Shown: positions 1 to 6,042 of the stretch, one piece after another | Layout: each line of letters starts with the position of its first letter | Position numbering within the stretch: position 1 is the stretch's first letter | Assembly (NCBI GenBank): GCA_022709485.1 | Contig: JAKLIS010000096.1 | Span: 1 to 6,042, forward strand | Source of the DNA: Elusimicrobiota bacterium | Lineage (GTDB): Bacteria > Elusimicrobiota > Elusimicrobia > F11 | Length of the DNA: 6,042 bases | Direction of reading: 5' to 3' | Notes under the pieces: generated by a model | Told to the model about the DNA's origin: nothing | What the model saw: the letters and a program-made list of their open reading frames with translations, nothing else | Databases searched by the model: none | Position numbers and translations under genes: made by a program

Positions 1-2
1 TC

Positions 3-3000
3 GCCGCTTTGAGAAGCGAGTTTGGAGAAAAAGAACTTCTCGTTTTAGATCCCGAATTCCGAACCGTGGTCAATATAGCTAATGATCCCGATTCGGATGT
101 GGTTTTCATCCAAACTGAAGATGATTTGAATGGAATTAATTTCGAATATGATCCGGGAATCGGCCTCACCGTCCGACCACGATCCAAAGAAACTTTAAGG
201 ATTAATTGGGGCGCCCTCGGGCAAAAGCAAAAAACCCATCACCTTCCTCTATATTTATGGATTCCTTTTAAAGCAGCTTTGTTCGACGCAATGAAGGCAG
301 GAAAAATTTCACCCGAAATCTTTAACAGAATTGTCACTGAAGGAGGGGGTATTTCCCGCTTGGGCCCCAGCGGCGAAGTTATTATTGAAGAAGAAGTAAT
401 CCCTATTATAAAAGAGGTATTAAATAGAGAATTGGGCCGGTCGCTTCCTTTCGGACTAAGAAATAGCGAAATCCGTGAATATCTTACTTTCCATGAGCTT
501 CTCCACCGGCTCATCAGCCAATACCCCGGTCTTGTGACCAATGTTCTTCAGCGCCTGAAAAATCCGTCTCTATACGATTCGAATTCTGAAATCCCCGATT
601 TTGAAACGTTCAAAATATTTTTTGCCAATAATTACGGCGATGGATATCTGGATGACGCTCTTTTTGCGGAAGAATTAATGGTTGTGGATGCGACTGAGCG
701 ATGGATGCTAAGACAAAATGTTGGGATTCTAAAAGATAAGGCGTTTCCTCGGACTCGGACTTCAATTCCTTTTAAGATCATAAACGCCATTATGGAAGCA
801 AGAACTGACCCCATACGATTGCCGGGGATGCCAACAATGCAGCGGGAAAACTGGAAATCGTTGGCGAATGATTTGATGAATGGCAGATTTCCTGAATACA
901 GGAAACCCAATTCTTATAAGGGCGTAGGGATATCAGCGCCAAATCCTGCCCTGGATAAACATATTCACACGTTTTTTATTCAGTTAGATTCTTTCTTAAG
1001 AAAAAATCCCAATTTCCCCAATGGGAAAATAAAGTCAAAAGATGGAATCCCAGAATTATTGGCTTCAGCCAAATCCATTTCAGATGAATTTCATCAAAAA
1101 TTCTCCAGTTTAATTAACCTTTTATTGGATTCTTCTCCTCCGTTCCCGTTTATTGCCGAGAAAATTAGACGGGTTAATATCTCCTTATTGGGTAAAGGAT
1201 ATTTTTTATTTTTTAAAAATTTTAAATATCTAGTCCGACCCACTCAAATTAAAGTCAGATGGGAAATTCCCGGTGATCCCGGAAACAATGTATTGGTCCT
1301 CGATGATTTGTTTCCAGGTTCAGTGGGGCCTTGGGGCCAGGCGAGCAATGAATTAATTCCCGCTGTTTATCTCAGCCATATTAAAGGCCATGTCATCAAC
1401 GACCTTATGCCAATTTTGGCAGGAACGAGAGTTGTCAATACCTATAGGCCTGAAGAGAGGATATTTAACCGCTATTTTCCTCAACTCTTAAAACAAATAT
1501 TTCTTAACGCCTTGGATTTTTATTTTTCTCCCAATTCATTCGACAAGAAAACATATTTATATTGTGCCCGATTGATAGGAGAACGCGCGCGATATCTTAA
1601 TCAAATTCTCCATCGGGCCTCTCCCGGGGAAATTAACCGTCTTCCTCAGCGACAAGCCATGCCTCTTGTCTGGGATAACGACTTTATGGGTCGTATTAAG
1701 AAAATGTCTCTTAAAATGTCCAAAGAATGTGAATTCCTTGTTGAAAAAATAGAAGAAGTAAATAAAGAAATAAAAAGAAACGCGCGGCTATTTGAGAAGG
1801 TCATCGAAAAATACGTTAGAAAAAGATCCATTGCGACGGCGTTCCATGAAGCCACGCATGGCGTTGACGTCTCTCCCATTTATTCGGAAATAAGAACCGG
1901 TCTCATTCAACTAACCTACTTCCCAGATTATTCATATGCTTTATTCAGTCATTTGTTATGCGGTCTTTTCGGTGTTGAATTTTCTAGGACTATTCTTGAA
2001 CTCATGGCTTTTGCCATTCGAACGCCCGGTTCTTTTTTTGAGCCGAAATTGAAATTGCGACATTTAAAGAAACTCGTTAAGAAATTGATCCGACACAAAG
2101 ATCTTAAAACCAAATCGCTGGAGTTCCATCGGAGAATTTTTGGAGAGCCTCTTTTAGGGCAAAGTGAACTTAAAAATCTCGAAGCCGCCGTCAAAGCTCA
2201 ATGGGTCATATTCGATGAAAAAGTTAATGAATGGGTCGAAAAAGGCGGAGTCAGCGAGGGGGGGCTGGACGAATGGTTTGGGACCCCGGTTTCTCGAAAA
2301 AACGCGCTAAGAAATCTGTTAACGGTCTTTTCCCGAAGCGCTTACGACAATGATGAAACCAGCCTGGCGAGAATGGATGTTGTATCCAAGGTACTTTCAA
2401 CCGTTCTTCGGAGGCCGGATTCAGAAAAAATAGCTCGTTTCTTGGAAAAATTTTTGGCCATAAAGTCTGAAGCACGACAAAAACTTATCCCGGAAGCTTT
2501 TCCACTCATTAATTCTTTTCTCACCGTGTACCGAATGCCCAAATCTAAGGTGGGTTTTGTCTTCAGTATGTTTGGCGAGCAAAACCGCATGAGCCGCCCG
2601 GATGAGAACCCCAATGGAGAAGATTCCCTCCGGAAAGCCATTGAAGAGCTTCAAACATTATTTTCCGTCAATAAAAACGGGGCCACTTGGCAATTGTTTG
2701 GCGTTCAATCTGTGGCGCGGGACACTCGCAAAAACCATGGAGAAACTTCCGCCCAGATGGCATTGCGAATCACGAAAGAAAGCTATCCAGACTTGCTCGA
2801 GTCAGGGCAAGTTCGAATTCTCACCATTCCAGAAGGGCTCCAAGATCGGCTCCCCGGAAAAAAGGGAAGCGCAATCGTATATGGAATGAAACAGGCTTTA
2901 GACGCCGGCGCGGACTTTATCGTTTATTCCGATTCGGATCTTTCTTCTCATAGATGTCAGAGTGGACATCTCCTTCGTCCTCTATATATGAGACAGGCGG

Positions 3001-5426
3001 ATGCTGTTTTGGGATCTCGTCGAGCGCCGGGGGCTGTATTTTTGAATCGGCCTTTGGCCAAAAGGTTCGATAATCGAATTTTCAATTTCATGGTAAGGCT
3101 CCTTTTTCCGCTTCCATTTTCCGATATAGAAAACGGATTTAAAGCTTTTTCACGCCGGGCGGCTCTCCAGGCGTTGCCCTTAACCGAGGATGGACAATTT
3201 CTTCCTTTTGAAGAATTTAGTTATGGTTTTTCATTCGATGTTGAGCTTTTGATGCGGCTCAAAAAATATGGCGGGCGGTTATTTGAAATTCCCCAAGTGT
3301 GGATCGGAAATAAGGAATCTCATTCTCCCAAAGGCCTTCTTTATCTTTTTCATATGGGAAAGGAACTGCTAAAGATTCGCCATCGGATGAAAAAGTTTTA
3401 TAAGAAGAAAAACCTGGACTTAAATCCCCAATCTCAAACTCTTGTTCAAGGATTAAAGCACATCGATTCCATAATTAAAAAACCCTGGATTCATTGTGTG
3501 ATCGAAGAATTCGATGTCGATTTTTATAATTTTTCCGTGACATTGGGATGGGTCGAAGACATGCGATCAAGAGATTTGACAGAAAAACGCCTCCAGGCAA
3601 ACGATCCCCATGCCGGGCTATCCATTCAAGAATGGGTCAGACAATACGAACAATCGGCACCCGGCTCTAAAATCATATTGGCGGCTCCTGTGACCATGGG
3701 AGGGTTTATCGAGGCCAATGATTTTATTGTTGTGGGCAAAGAGGGTCTTTTTAAAAACAAAAGAGCCCGGGCGATAGGGCAAAATGAATATTCATCTCCT
3801 GAAGGCGTTTTTTCTGGCATTGACTTGGATCAGAATGCCCCTCGTCTCTTTCAATTTGAAAAAGAGGGGAAAGTCGTTAAAGGAGACCTTCCTTTATTAG
3901 GCGTGGGAGGCCAACTTCTTGTTAAAAATGGACAGAGCCAGTTCAATAACCTAGGGTTTAATATTGAAAGGAATCTCGGTGGAAAAGGAAGACCCAATAC
4001 GCGGGCTGATCAATTCATGCAGGAAAATACCGATCAGCCTTTTTCAATCTCAGCCATTGGAATTAAAGGAAACGGGCATCTGGGGATGGTCACACTTTAT
4101 GGTAAGCCGGATGATTTGTCCCGTCCCGAATCCACTATTCGGGATTTGATTGATGTCCTCTTGGAATTGGGATATGAGGATGCTGTTTTGGCAGTGGGGG
4201 GCGGCGACAATCAAAGATATCTAGCGTCGGGATCTATTCCCGATGTTAGATACGGTCTTTCCAGGACGGCTTCTTTTATCCAAAATTCTTTAAAGACCGA
4301 AAGCAGTTATCCAACTGGAAAAAATTGGTTAAGCCAATTGGGATTGTCGCCGGAAATTGAGACATCGAATCAAAGAAATGTTCGCGTTGTGGTCTTTTTC
4401 ACGAAAAGGTCGTCTGTTCAAGCCGCCGGAACTTTTCAAAAAGATGATATGACCCTCCGATTCGGGATTGAGACATTAAAAAAGTTGCCTTTTCTGGCCG
4501 TTGTTGGTTTCTTCCCTCCATCATTGGCAAAGTTTACGGTGCCATTTTTGATCCCTTTTATTATTGGGCTTGTGGTTTACCGGTTTTGGAAATGGGGAGA
4601 CAAATATTTTGAAGGAAAAAAAGATTCCGTTCCTCAATGGAAAAAGCTTGGAGACACTATTCTTGAAACGGCTATGGAATTTGTGAAAGGGCGAACTCCA
4701 CAAAACCTCGCCTCTTTATCCGGTCCTCTGGTAAAGAAAAACATTGGGAAACTTTTTATAGAAAACCCTTTGATTGCTGCCCCACTTGATATCGAAGGAG
4801 AAACCGCGTTAATTAAATATCTGGAAGAAAAAGTTCGGGGGCGTATTAAAGCAGGGGAGATAAATTTTGTGGAAGCCCAGGAGTTGGGGATGGCGGTTGA
4901 AAGGATGGTGGGCCCGTCTTTTGACGTTTCCCGCCTTCTAACGGAATCCGAGTGGGGATTTTCTTTAGTCCGGGGGCAGGAAAATAAAATAGGTGAATTT
5001 ATTGAGCGCGTCGAACAAAGATGGAAAGAACGAAATTGGACCCAGCCCATTCAAATAGATTTATTCGTCAATCAAGAGGATGCGGACTATTTTAAAGATG
5101 TGGCGGACTCCCTTTCAGCCCGCGGCCGCTTTCAGTGTCAAGTTTTTCAACGGGAGGCGTTAATAAAAGGCGTTCATTTAATTGATATCGACCAATTTGA
5201 AGATATCTTGGAAACAATGGATGAAAGTCGGGTGAACAATCTGATTCTGGCATTTGGAAAAGATGATCGCTTTTCTGCAGGTTCAGCCTTGTTGAAAAAA
5301 GGGGCGCGGTGGCGCCACGTTCGGATGGTAAGCCTGGAAGATTGGCTGAGCAACTTGACCGCGATTCCGGTTAAAAGTCTTCGTTTAATTTTGGATGTGG
5401 CGCGCGTCCTCTCTCTAAACGCCTAA
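3..5426 (+). CDS. Giant multidomain protein (3' part): HExxH sites, GT2 glycosyltransferase, NAGPA-like domain, membrane segment
   Basis: This is one uninterrupted frame ending in TAA at 5424-5426. It is open to the left edge: codons GCC GCT precede the TTG at 9, and no ribosome site can be judged in the 8 bases before it. The true start is therefore probably outside and at least 1805 residues are visible. From N to C terminus I see an unrecognised region with HELLH at 162-166 and HEATH at 613-617, and a charged, possibly coiled-coil helix at about 570-605. Next come a GT2 domain at about 846-1106, a NAGPA-like domain at about 1160-1470, a hydrophobic segment at about 1493-1527, and an unrecognised C-terminal region. 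GT2 enzymes of this type move sugars from nucleotide donors to polyprenyl phosphate, and NAGPA-family enzymes cleave sugar-phosphodiesters. Their fusion suggests a role in surface glycan or lipid-linked sugar metabolism, but both have altered motifs. Size and composition recall Omnitrophota giant proteins. The coding call is very secure; overall function is unknown. Confidence 0.95.
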   Translation, partial: AALRSEFGEKELLVLDPEFRTVVNIANDPDSDVVFIQTEDDLNGINFEYDPGIGLTVRPRSKETLRINWGALGQKQKTHHLPLYLWIPFKAALFDAMKAGKISPEIFNRIVTEGGGISRLGPSGEVIIEEEVIPIIKEVLNRELGRSLPFGLRNSEIREYLTFHELLHRLISQYPGLVTNVLQRLKNPSLYDSNSEIPDFETFKIFFANNYGDGYLDDALFAEELMVVDATERWMLRQNVGILKDKAFPRTRTSIPFKIINAIMEARTDPIRLPGMPTMQRENWKSLANDLMNGRFPEYRKPNSYKGVGISAPNPALDKHIHTFFIQLDSFLRKNPNFPNGKIKSKDGIPELLASAKSISDEFHQKFSSLINLLLDSSPPFPFIAEKIRRVNISLLGKGYFLFFKNFKYLVRPTQIKVRWEIPGDPGNNVLVLDDLFPGSVGPWGQASNELIPAVYLSHIKGHVINDLMPILAGTRVVNTYRPEERIFNRYFPQLLKQIFLNALDFYFSPNSFDKKTYLYCARLIGERARYLNQILHRASPGEINRLPQRQAMPLVWDNDFMGRIKKMSLKMSKECEFLVEKIEEVNKEIKRNARLFEKVIEKYVRKRSIATAFHEATHGVDVSPIYSEIRTGLIQLTYFPDYSYALFSHLLCGLFGVEFSRTILELMAFAIRTPGSFFEPKLKLRHLKKLVKKLIRHKDLKTKSLEFHRRIFGEPLLGQSELKNLEAAVKAQWVIFDEKVNEWVEKGGVSEGGLDEWFGTPVSRKNALRNLLTVFSRSAYDNDETSLARMDVVSKVLSTVLRRPDSEKIARFLEKFLAIKSEARQKLIPEAFPLINSFLTVYRMPKSKVGFVFSMFGEQNRMSRPDENPNGEDSLRKAIEELQTLFSVNKNGATWQLFGVQSVARDTRKNHGETSAQMALRITKESYPDLLESGQVRILTIPEGLQDRLPGKKGSAIVYGMKQALDAGADFIVYSDSDLSSHRCQSGHLLRPLYMRQADAVLGSRRAPGAVFLNRPLAKRFDNRIFNFMVRLLFPLPFSDIENGFKAFSRRAALQALPLTEDGQFLPFEEFSYGFSFDVELLMRLKKYGGRLFEIPQVWIGNKESHSPKGLLYLFHMGKELLKIRHRMKKFYKKKNLDLNPQSQTLVQGLKHIDSIIKKPWIHCVIEEFDVDFYNFSVTLGWVEDMRSRDLTEKRLQANDPHAGLSIQEWVRQYEQSAPGSKIILAAPVTMGGFIEANDFIVVGKEGLFKNKRARAIGQNEYSSPEGVFSGIDLDQNAPRLFQFEKEGKVVKGDLPLLGVGGQLLVKNGQSQFNNLGFNIERNLGGKGRPNTRADQFMQENTDQPFSISAIGIKGNGHLGMVTLYGKPDDLSRPESTIRDLIDVLLELGYEDAVLAVGGGDNQRYLASGSIPDVRYGLSRTASFIQNSLKTESSYPTGKNWLSQLGLSPEIETSNQRNVRVVVFFTKRSSVQAAGTFQKDDMTLRFGIETLKKLPFLAVVGFFPPSLAKFTVPFLIPFIIGLVVYRFWKWGDKYFEGKKDSVPQWKKLGDTILETAMEFVKGRTPQNLASLSGPLVKKNIGKLFIENPLIAAPLDIEGETALIKYLEEKVRGRIKAGEINFVEAQELGMAVERMVGPSFDVSRLLTESEWGFSLVRGQENKIGEFIERVEQRWKERNWTQPIQIDLFVNQEDADYFKDVADSLSARGRFQCQVFQREALIKGVHLIDIDQFEDILETMDESRVNNLILAFGKDDRFSAGSALLKKGARWRHVRMVSLEDWLSNLTAIPVKSLRLILDVARVLSLNA
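471..713 (+). other. First HExxH site (HELLH) with downstream Glu, possible gluzincin-like domain
   Basis: Residues 162-166 read HELLH after Phe161, in a predicted helix that fits the amphipathic context of a zinc-binding HExxH motif. In gluzincin metallopeptidases the third zinc ligand is a Glu downstream in a second helix. Here Glu221 and Glu222, in an EELM segment 55-56 residues after the second His, could serve. The flanking sequence matches no peptidase family I can name. HExxH arises by chance fairly often in a protein this long, so catalysis is a hypothesis; the paired second site makes chance less likely. Confidence 0.35.
1821..2024 (+). other. Second HExxH site (HEATH) with downstream Glu-Leu-Met
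   Basis: Residues 613-617 read HEATH, again preceded by Phe (612), with Gly618 following, a common look for zinc-peptidase active-site helices. Glu664, in LELMAF, lies 47 residues after the second His and repeats the Glu-Leu-Met seen after the first site. The span between is hydrophobic (around residues 634-657). A charged helix of coiled-coil character at about 570-605 precedes it. No named family is recognised. It could be a metal site, a degenerate peptidase copy, or coincidence. Confidence 0.35.
2544..3326 (+). other. GT2 glycosyltransferase domain, polyprenyl/dolichyl-phosphate hexose synthase type
   Basis: This GT-A fold domain covers residues about 846-1106. The first strand (VGFVFSMFGEQNRM, 848-861) stands where the family has a strand followed by YNE. 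Lys952-Gly953 and the following helix match the family's KG.A...G segment. The metal-binding DxD is Asp975-Ser-Asp977 in YSDSDLS, followed by GSR at 1002-1004. The C-terminal motifs are clear: DIENGFKAF at 1039-1047 for the family's D...GFK.F, FDVELL at 1076-1081, and EIP..W at 1093-1098. Together these indicate the DPM1/ALG5/GtrB-like group, which uses a nucleotide sugar and a polyprenyl-phosphate acceptor in the cytosol. The usual VDDGS-D-T segment is replaced by VQSVARDT (899-906), so donor binding may be altered. Such enzymes are normally stand-alone proteins of a few hundred residues; here the domain is internal to a giant chain. Confidence 0.85.
3486..4418 (+). other. NAGPA-like (phosphodiester glycosidase) domain with altered active-site motif
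   Basis: Residues about 1160-1470 follow the order of landmarks in the NAGPA family (N-acetylglucosamine-1-phosphodiester alpha-N-acetylglucosaminidase and bacterial relatives that act on envelope glycans). MGGF at 1230-1233, after a hydrophobic strand, stands for the family's NGGFF. GVGGQLLVKNG at 1298-1308 matches its ...GG..LV.dG segment. AIGIKGNGHLGMVTLYG at 1349-1365 matches the AiG....G.l....vdG strand pair. A helix with LLELGYEDAVLAV leads into VGGGDN at 1396-1401, where the family has LDGGGS. The Asp of DGGGS is therefore Val1396, the Ser is Asp1400, and the Arg of the usual RTA is absent (SISAIG). The fold assignment is reasonable from motif order; retained activity is doubtful. It starts about 50 residues after the GT2 domain, with no membrane span between. 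Confidence 0.65.
4485..4589 (+). other. Hydrophobic membrane segment, one span or a hairpin
   Basis: Residues about 1493-1527 form a strongly hydrophobic stretch. A first part (LPFLAVVGFFPP, 1493-1504) is separated by SLAK from a second, longer part (FTVPFLIPFIIGLVVYRFW, 1509-1527). Lysines flank both sides, with basic and aromatic residues (RFWKWGDKYF) at the C-terminal end. The second part is long enough for one transmembrane helix. With the first part it could make a short hairpin, the two Pro-Pro residues favouring a break. It is the only clear membrane segment in the visible protein and would tether it late in the chain. Confidence 0.6.
4626..5423 (+). other. Unrecognised C-terminal region of the giant protein
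   Basis: Residues about 1540-1805 lie beyond the membrane segment. The first half is helical and rich in charged residues (for example LEEKVRGRIKAGEINFVEAQ around 1605-1624). The second half alternates hydrophobic strands and helices (IQIDLFVN 1681-1688, VHLIDID 1722-1728, NLILAFG 1744-1750, VRMVSLEDWL 1771-1780), suggesting a small alpha/beta Rossmann-like fold. I recognise no family and see no catalytic motif. Confidence 0.4.
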
Positions 5427-5553
5427 GACCCTCACCCCGGCCCTCTCCCACTCGCCCGCCAAGGCGGGCTCGCGGGCGAGGGAACCCTGAAAAGTGGGGG
5501 CTCGCGGGCGAGGGAACCCTGAAAAGTGGGGGCTCCCTCTCCCAAAGGGAGAG
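5427..5553. repeat. Palindromic dispersed-repeat-like element with internal insertion
   Basis: The block begins one base after the giant gene's stop with GACCCTCACCCCGGCCCTCTCCC (written in parts: GACCCTCACCCC, then GGCCCTCTCCC) and ends with CTCTCCC-AAA-GGGAGAG (5537-5553), a 7-bp perfect stem with a 3-base loop. Sequences of this look recur as dispersed intergenic palindromes in many bacteria. The 9-mer CCCTCTCCC occurs at 5441-5449 and 5535-5543, so bases 5450-5543 look like an insertion or expansion into a simpler element. A second inverted pair, CTCGCCCGC (5451-5459) with GCGGGCGAG (5472-5480), can form a 9-bp stem. It sits between convergent genes and could act as a transcription barrier, but no T-run follows the stem. 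Confidence 0.55.
5466..5535. repeat. 32-bp tandem repeat, 2.2 copies
   Basis: Two perfect consecutive copies of a 32-bp unit lie at 5466-5497 and 5498-5529, followed by six bases of a third (5530-5535). The unit starts GGGCTCGCGGGCGAGGG and ends ACCCTGAAAAGTGG. Each copy carries GCGGGCGAG, so either copy can pair with CTCGCCCGC at 5451-5459. Perfect identity points to a recent duplication, by slippage or unequal recombination. Confidence 0.9.
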
Positions 5554-5582
5554 CAACTGTGTTGTCAAGTGACAAACTTTAA
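5554..5582 (-). mobile_element. Probable right end of the IS110-type element, with outward -35-like box
   Basis: On the - strand, TTGACA (5568 down to 5563) lies 14 bases past the transposase stop and points out of the element. It overlaps an inverted pair, TTGTCA (5562-5567) and TGACAA (5570-5575). In IS110 elements the circular intermediate joins right end to left end and can rebuild a promoter with the -35 box on the right end and the -10 box on the left end, which fits this layout. The exact boundary is inferred from where the flanking palindromic repeat stops (about 5553); no second end is visible to confirm it. Confidence 0.45.
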
Positions 5583-6042
5583 TCAGGATGCGAGCGATAT
5601 GGCCTGGCGCGAAGCCAAGTGTTGCCGCATCAGAGAATTTAAATGAATCAACAACTTACGCATACATGCAACGATAGCGACTTTAAACTTTTTGCCTTCA
5701 GCTCTCAGGTGCTGATAGTAGGGACGGATCACCGGATTGCATCGAGTGGCCGCCACAGTCGCCATAAACAGGACATTCCTTACATGGCGTCGGCCACCAA
5801 AGATATGACGCTGCCCCCGCCATTTCCCACTGTCCGAGTTAAAGGGCGCCACGCCAACCAGGGCCGCAATCTTCCTCCGGTTCAACTTCCCCAATTCAGG
5901 AACAGCGCTCAACATCGCCAAACTCAAGCTCGGGCCAACGCCCATCACATTTTGCATGCAGGCATCTTTCGCTTTCAACTCAGGGTCTTGTTCCATCGCG
6001 TCTCGAACCTTCTTTTCCAACCCTTTCAACGCCTTTTCCAGA
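5583..6042 (-). CDS. IS110-family transposase, C-terminal part (partial)
   Basis: The frame ends in TGA (complement of 5583-5585) and stays open to the right window edge, so the start and the N-terminal DEDD (RuvC-like) catalytic domain lie outside. Numbering from the TTG at 6029, the visible part is the Transposase_20 (Tnp_20) region. It contains a helix-hairpin-helix-like GVGPSLSLAML (30-40), the ALVGVAPFNSDSGK segment (56-69) and GGRRHVRNVLFMA (78-90). CNPVIRPYYQHLRAEGKK (97-114) and a basic helix VACMRKLLIHLNSLMR (120-135) follow. Ser67 of the SGK motif corresponds to the family's conserved serine, thought to act as nucleophile with the DEDD residues. The enzyme recombines DNA guided by a bridge RNA from the element's long noncoding end. 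Only about 30 bases separate its stop from the flanking repeat, so that RNA is probably upstream, outside the window. The visible half looks intact. Confidence 0.9.
   Translation of the reverse strand, partial: LEKALKGLEKKVRDAMEQDPELKAKDACMQNVMGVGPSLSLAMLSAVPELGKLNRRKIAALVGVAPFNSDSGKWRGQRHIFGGRRHVRNVLFMATVAATRCNPVIRPYYQHLRAEGKKFKVAIVACMRKLLIHLNSLMRQHLASRQAISLAS

Noticed and set aside
9..11. TTG at 9 as the true start of the giant gene
   Set aside because: The frame is open to the window edge before it, and only 8 bases are visible, so no ribosome site can be judged. A start further upstream is more likely, though this one cannot be excluded.
2602..2953. Overlapping + strand frames inside the GT2-coding region (2602-2889 and 2687-2953)
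   Set aside because: They are alternate-frame readings of the glycosyltransferase segment. Their translations are low-complexity and basic, while the main frame carries the DxD and KG motifs across the same bases.
4634..5050. 138-codon open frame on the - strand
   Set aside because: It lies wholly inside the giant gene, opposite a continuous and well-supported + frame, and its translation is Ser/Arg/Pro-rich without recognisable motifs. The same reasoning removes the shorter antisense frames at 239-541, 632-910, 1646-1879, 1949-2194, 2251-2475, 2342-2641, 2421-2654, 3626-3820 and 4521-4703.
5466..5535. CRISPR array
   Set aside because: The two 32-bp units are directly adjacent with no spacers between them, so this is a simple tandem repeat.
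5537..5553. Rho-independent terminator
   Set aside because: The GC-rich stem and short loop are present, but neither strand shows a T-run after the stem, and the stem is explained by the dispersed palindromic repeat. Some termination effect remains possible.
5371..5568. 65-codon - strand frame across the repeat spacer
   Set aside because: It translates the palindromic and tandem repeats into Arg/Gly/Pro-rich sequence and overlaps the end of the giant gene. Nothing suggests a real protein.
5427..5582. Bridge RNA of the IS110 element located downstream of the transposase
   Set aside because: Only about 30 bases lie between the stop codon and sequence that looks like host dispersed repeat, too short for a bridge RNA. 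It more probably lies upstream of the transposase, outside the window.

Overview
The window holds the 3' part of one very long gene on the + strand (about 90% of the window, at least 1805 codons, no internal stop), a short repeat-rich spacer, and the 3' end of an IS110-family transposase gene on the - strand. The two genes converge, and both run off the window.

The organism looks like an uncultivated bacterium with giant multidomain proteins. Omnitrophota (former OP3) is my best guess, because very long, low-similarity proteins that combine glycan-type domains with anonymous helical regions are typical there. No taxonomic marker is present, so this is inference at low to moderate confidence. 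The giant gene looks moderately AT-rich; the spacer and transposase look more GC-rich, which suits a separate origin for the insertion sequence.

Layout, with residues numbered from the TTG at nt 9 (probably not the true start). (1) nt 3-2543: a long region of unknown fold with two HExxH sites, HELLH at 162-166 and HEATH at 613-617, each followed about 50 residues later by Glu-Leu-Met. (2) nt 2544-3326: a GT2 glycosyltransferase domain of the polyprenyl/dolichyl-phosphate hexose synthase type, with the DxD and C-terminal motifs intact but the usual DDGS segment changed. (3) nt 3486-4418: a domain resembling the NAGPA phosphodiester glycosidase family, with the usual DGGGS motif changed to VGGGDN. 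(4) nt 4485-4589: a hydrophobic segment, either one membrane span or a hairpin. (5) nt 4626-5423: an unrecognised C-terminal region. (6) nt 5427-5553: a palindromic dispersed-repeat-like element containing a 32-bp tandem repeat. (7) nt 5554-6042: the right end and C-terminal half of an IS110-type element, with an outward TTGACA box just past the stop.

No described system is evident. The most unusual feature is the single-chain union of a glycosyltransferase, a glycosyl-phosphodiester hydrolase-like domain and two possible metalloprotease-like sites. Key residues are altered in both carbohydrate domains, so the protein may bind or sense lipid-linked sugars or surface glycans, or may have changed chemistry. 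That functional reading is inference.
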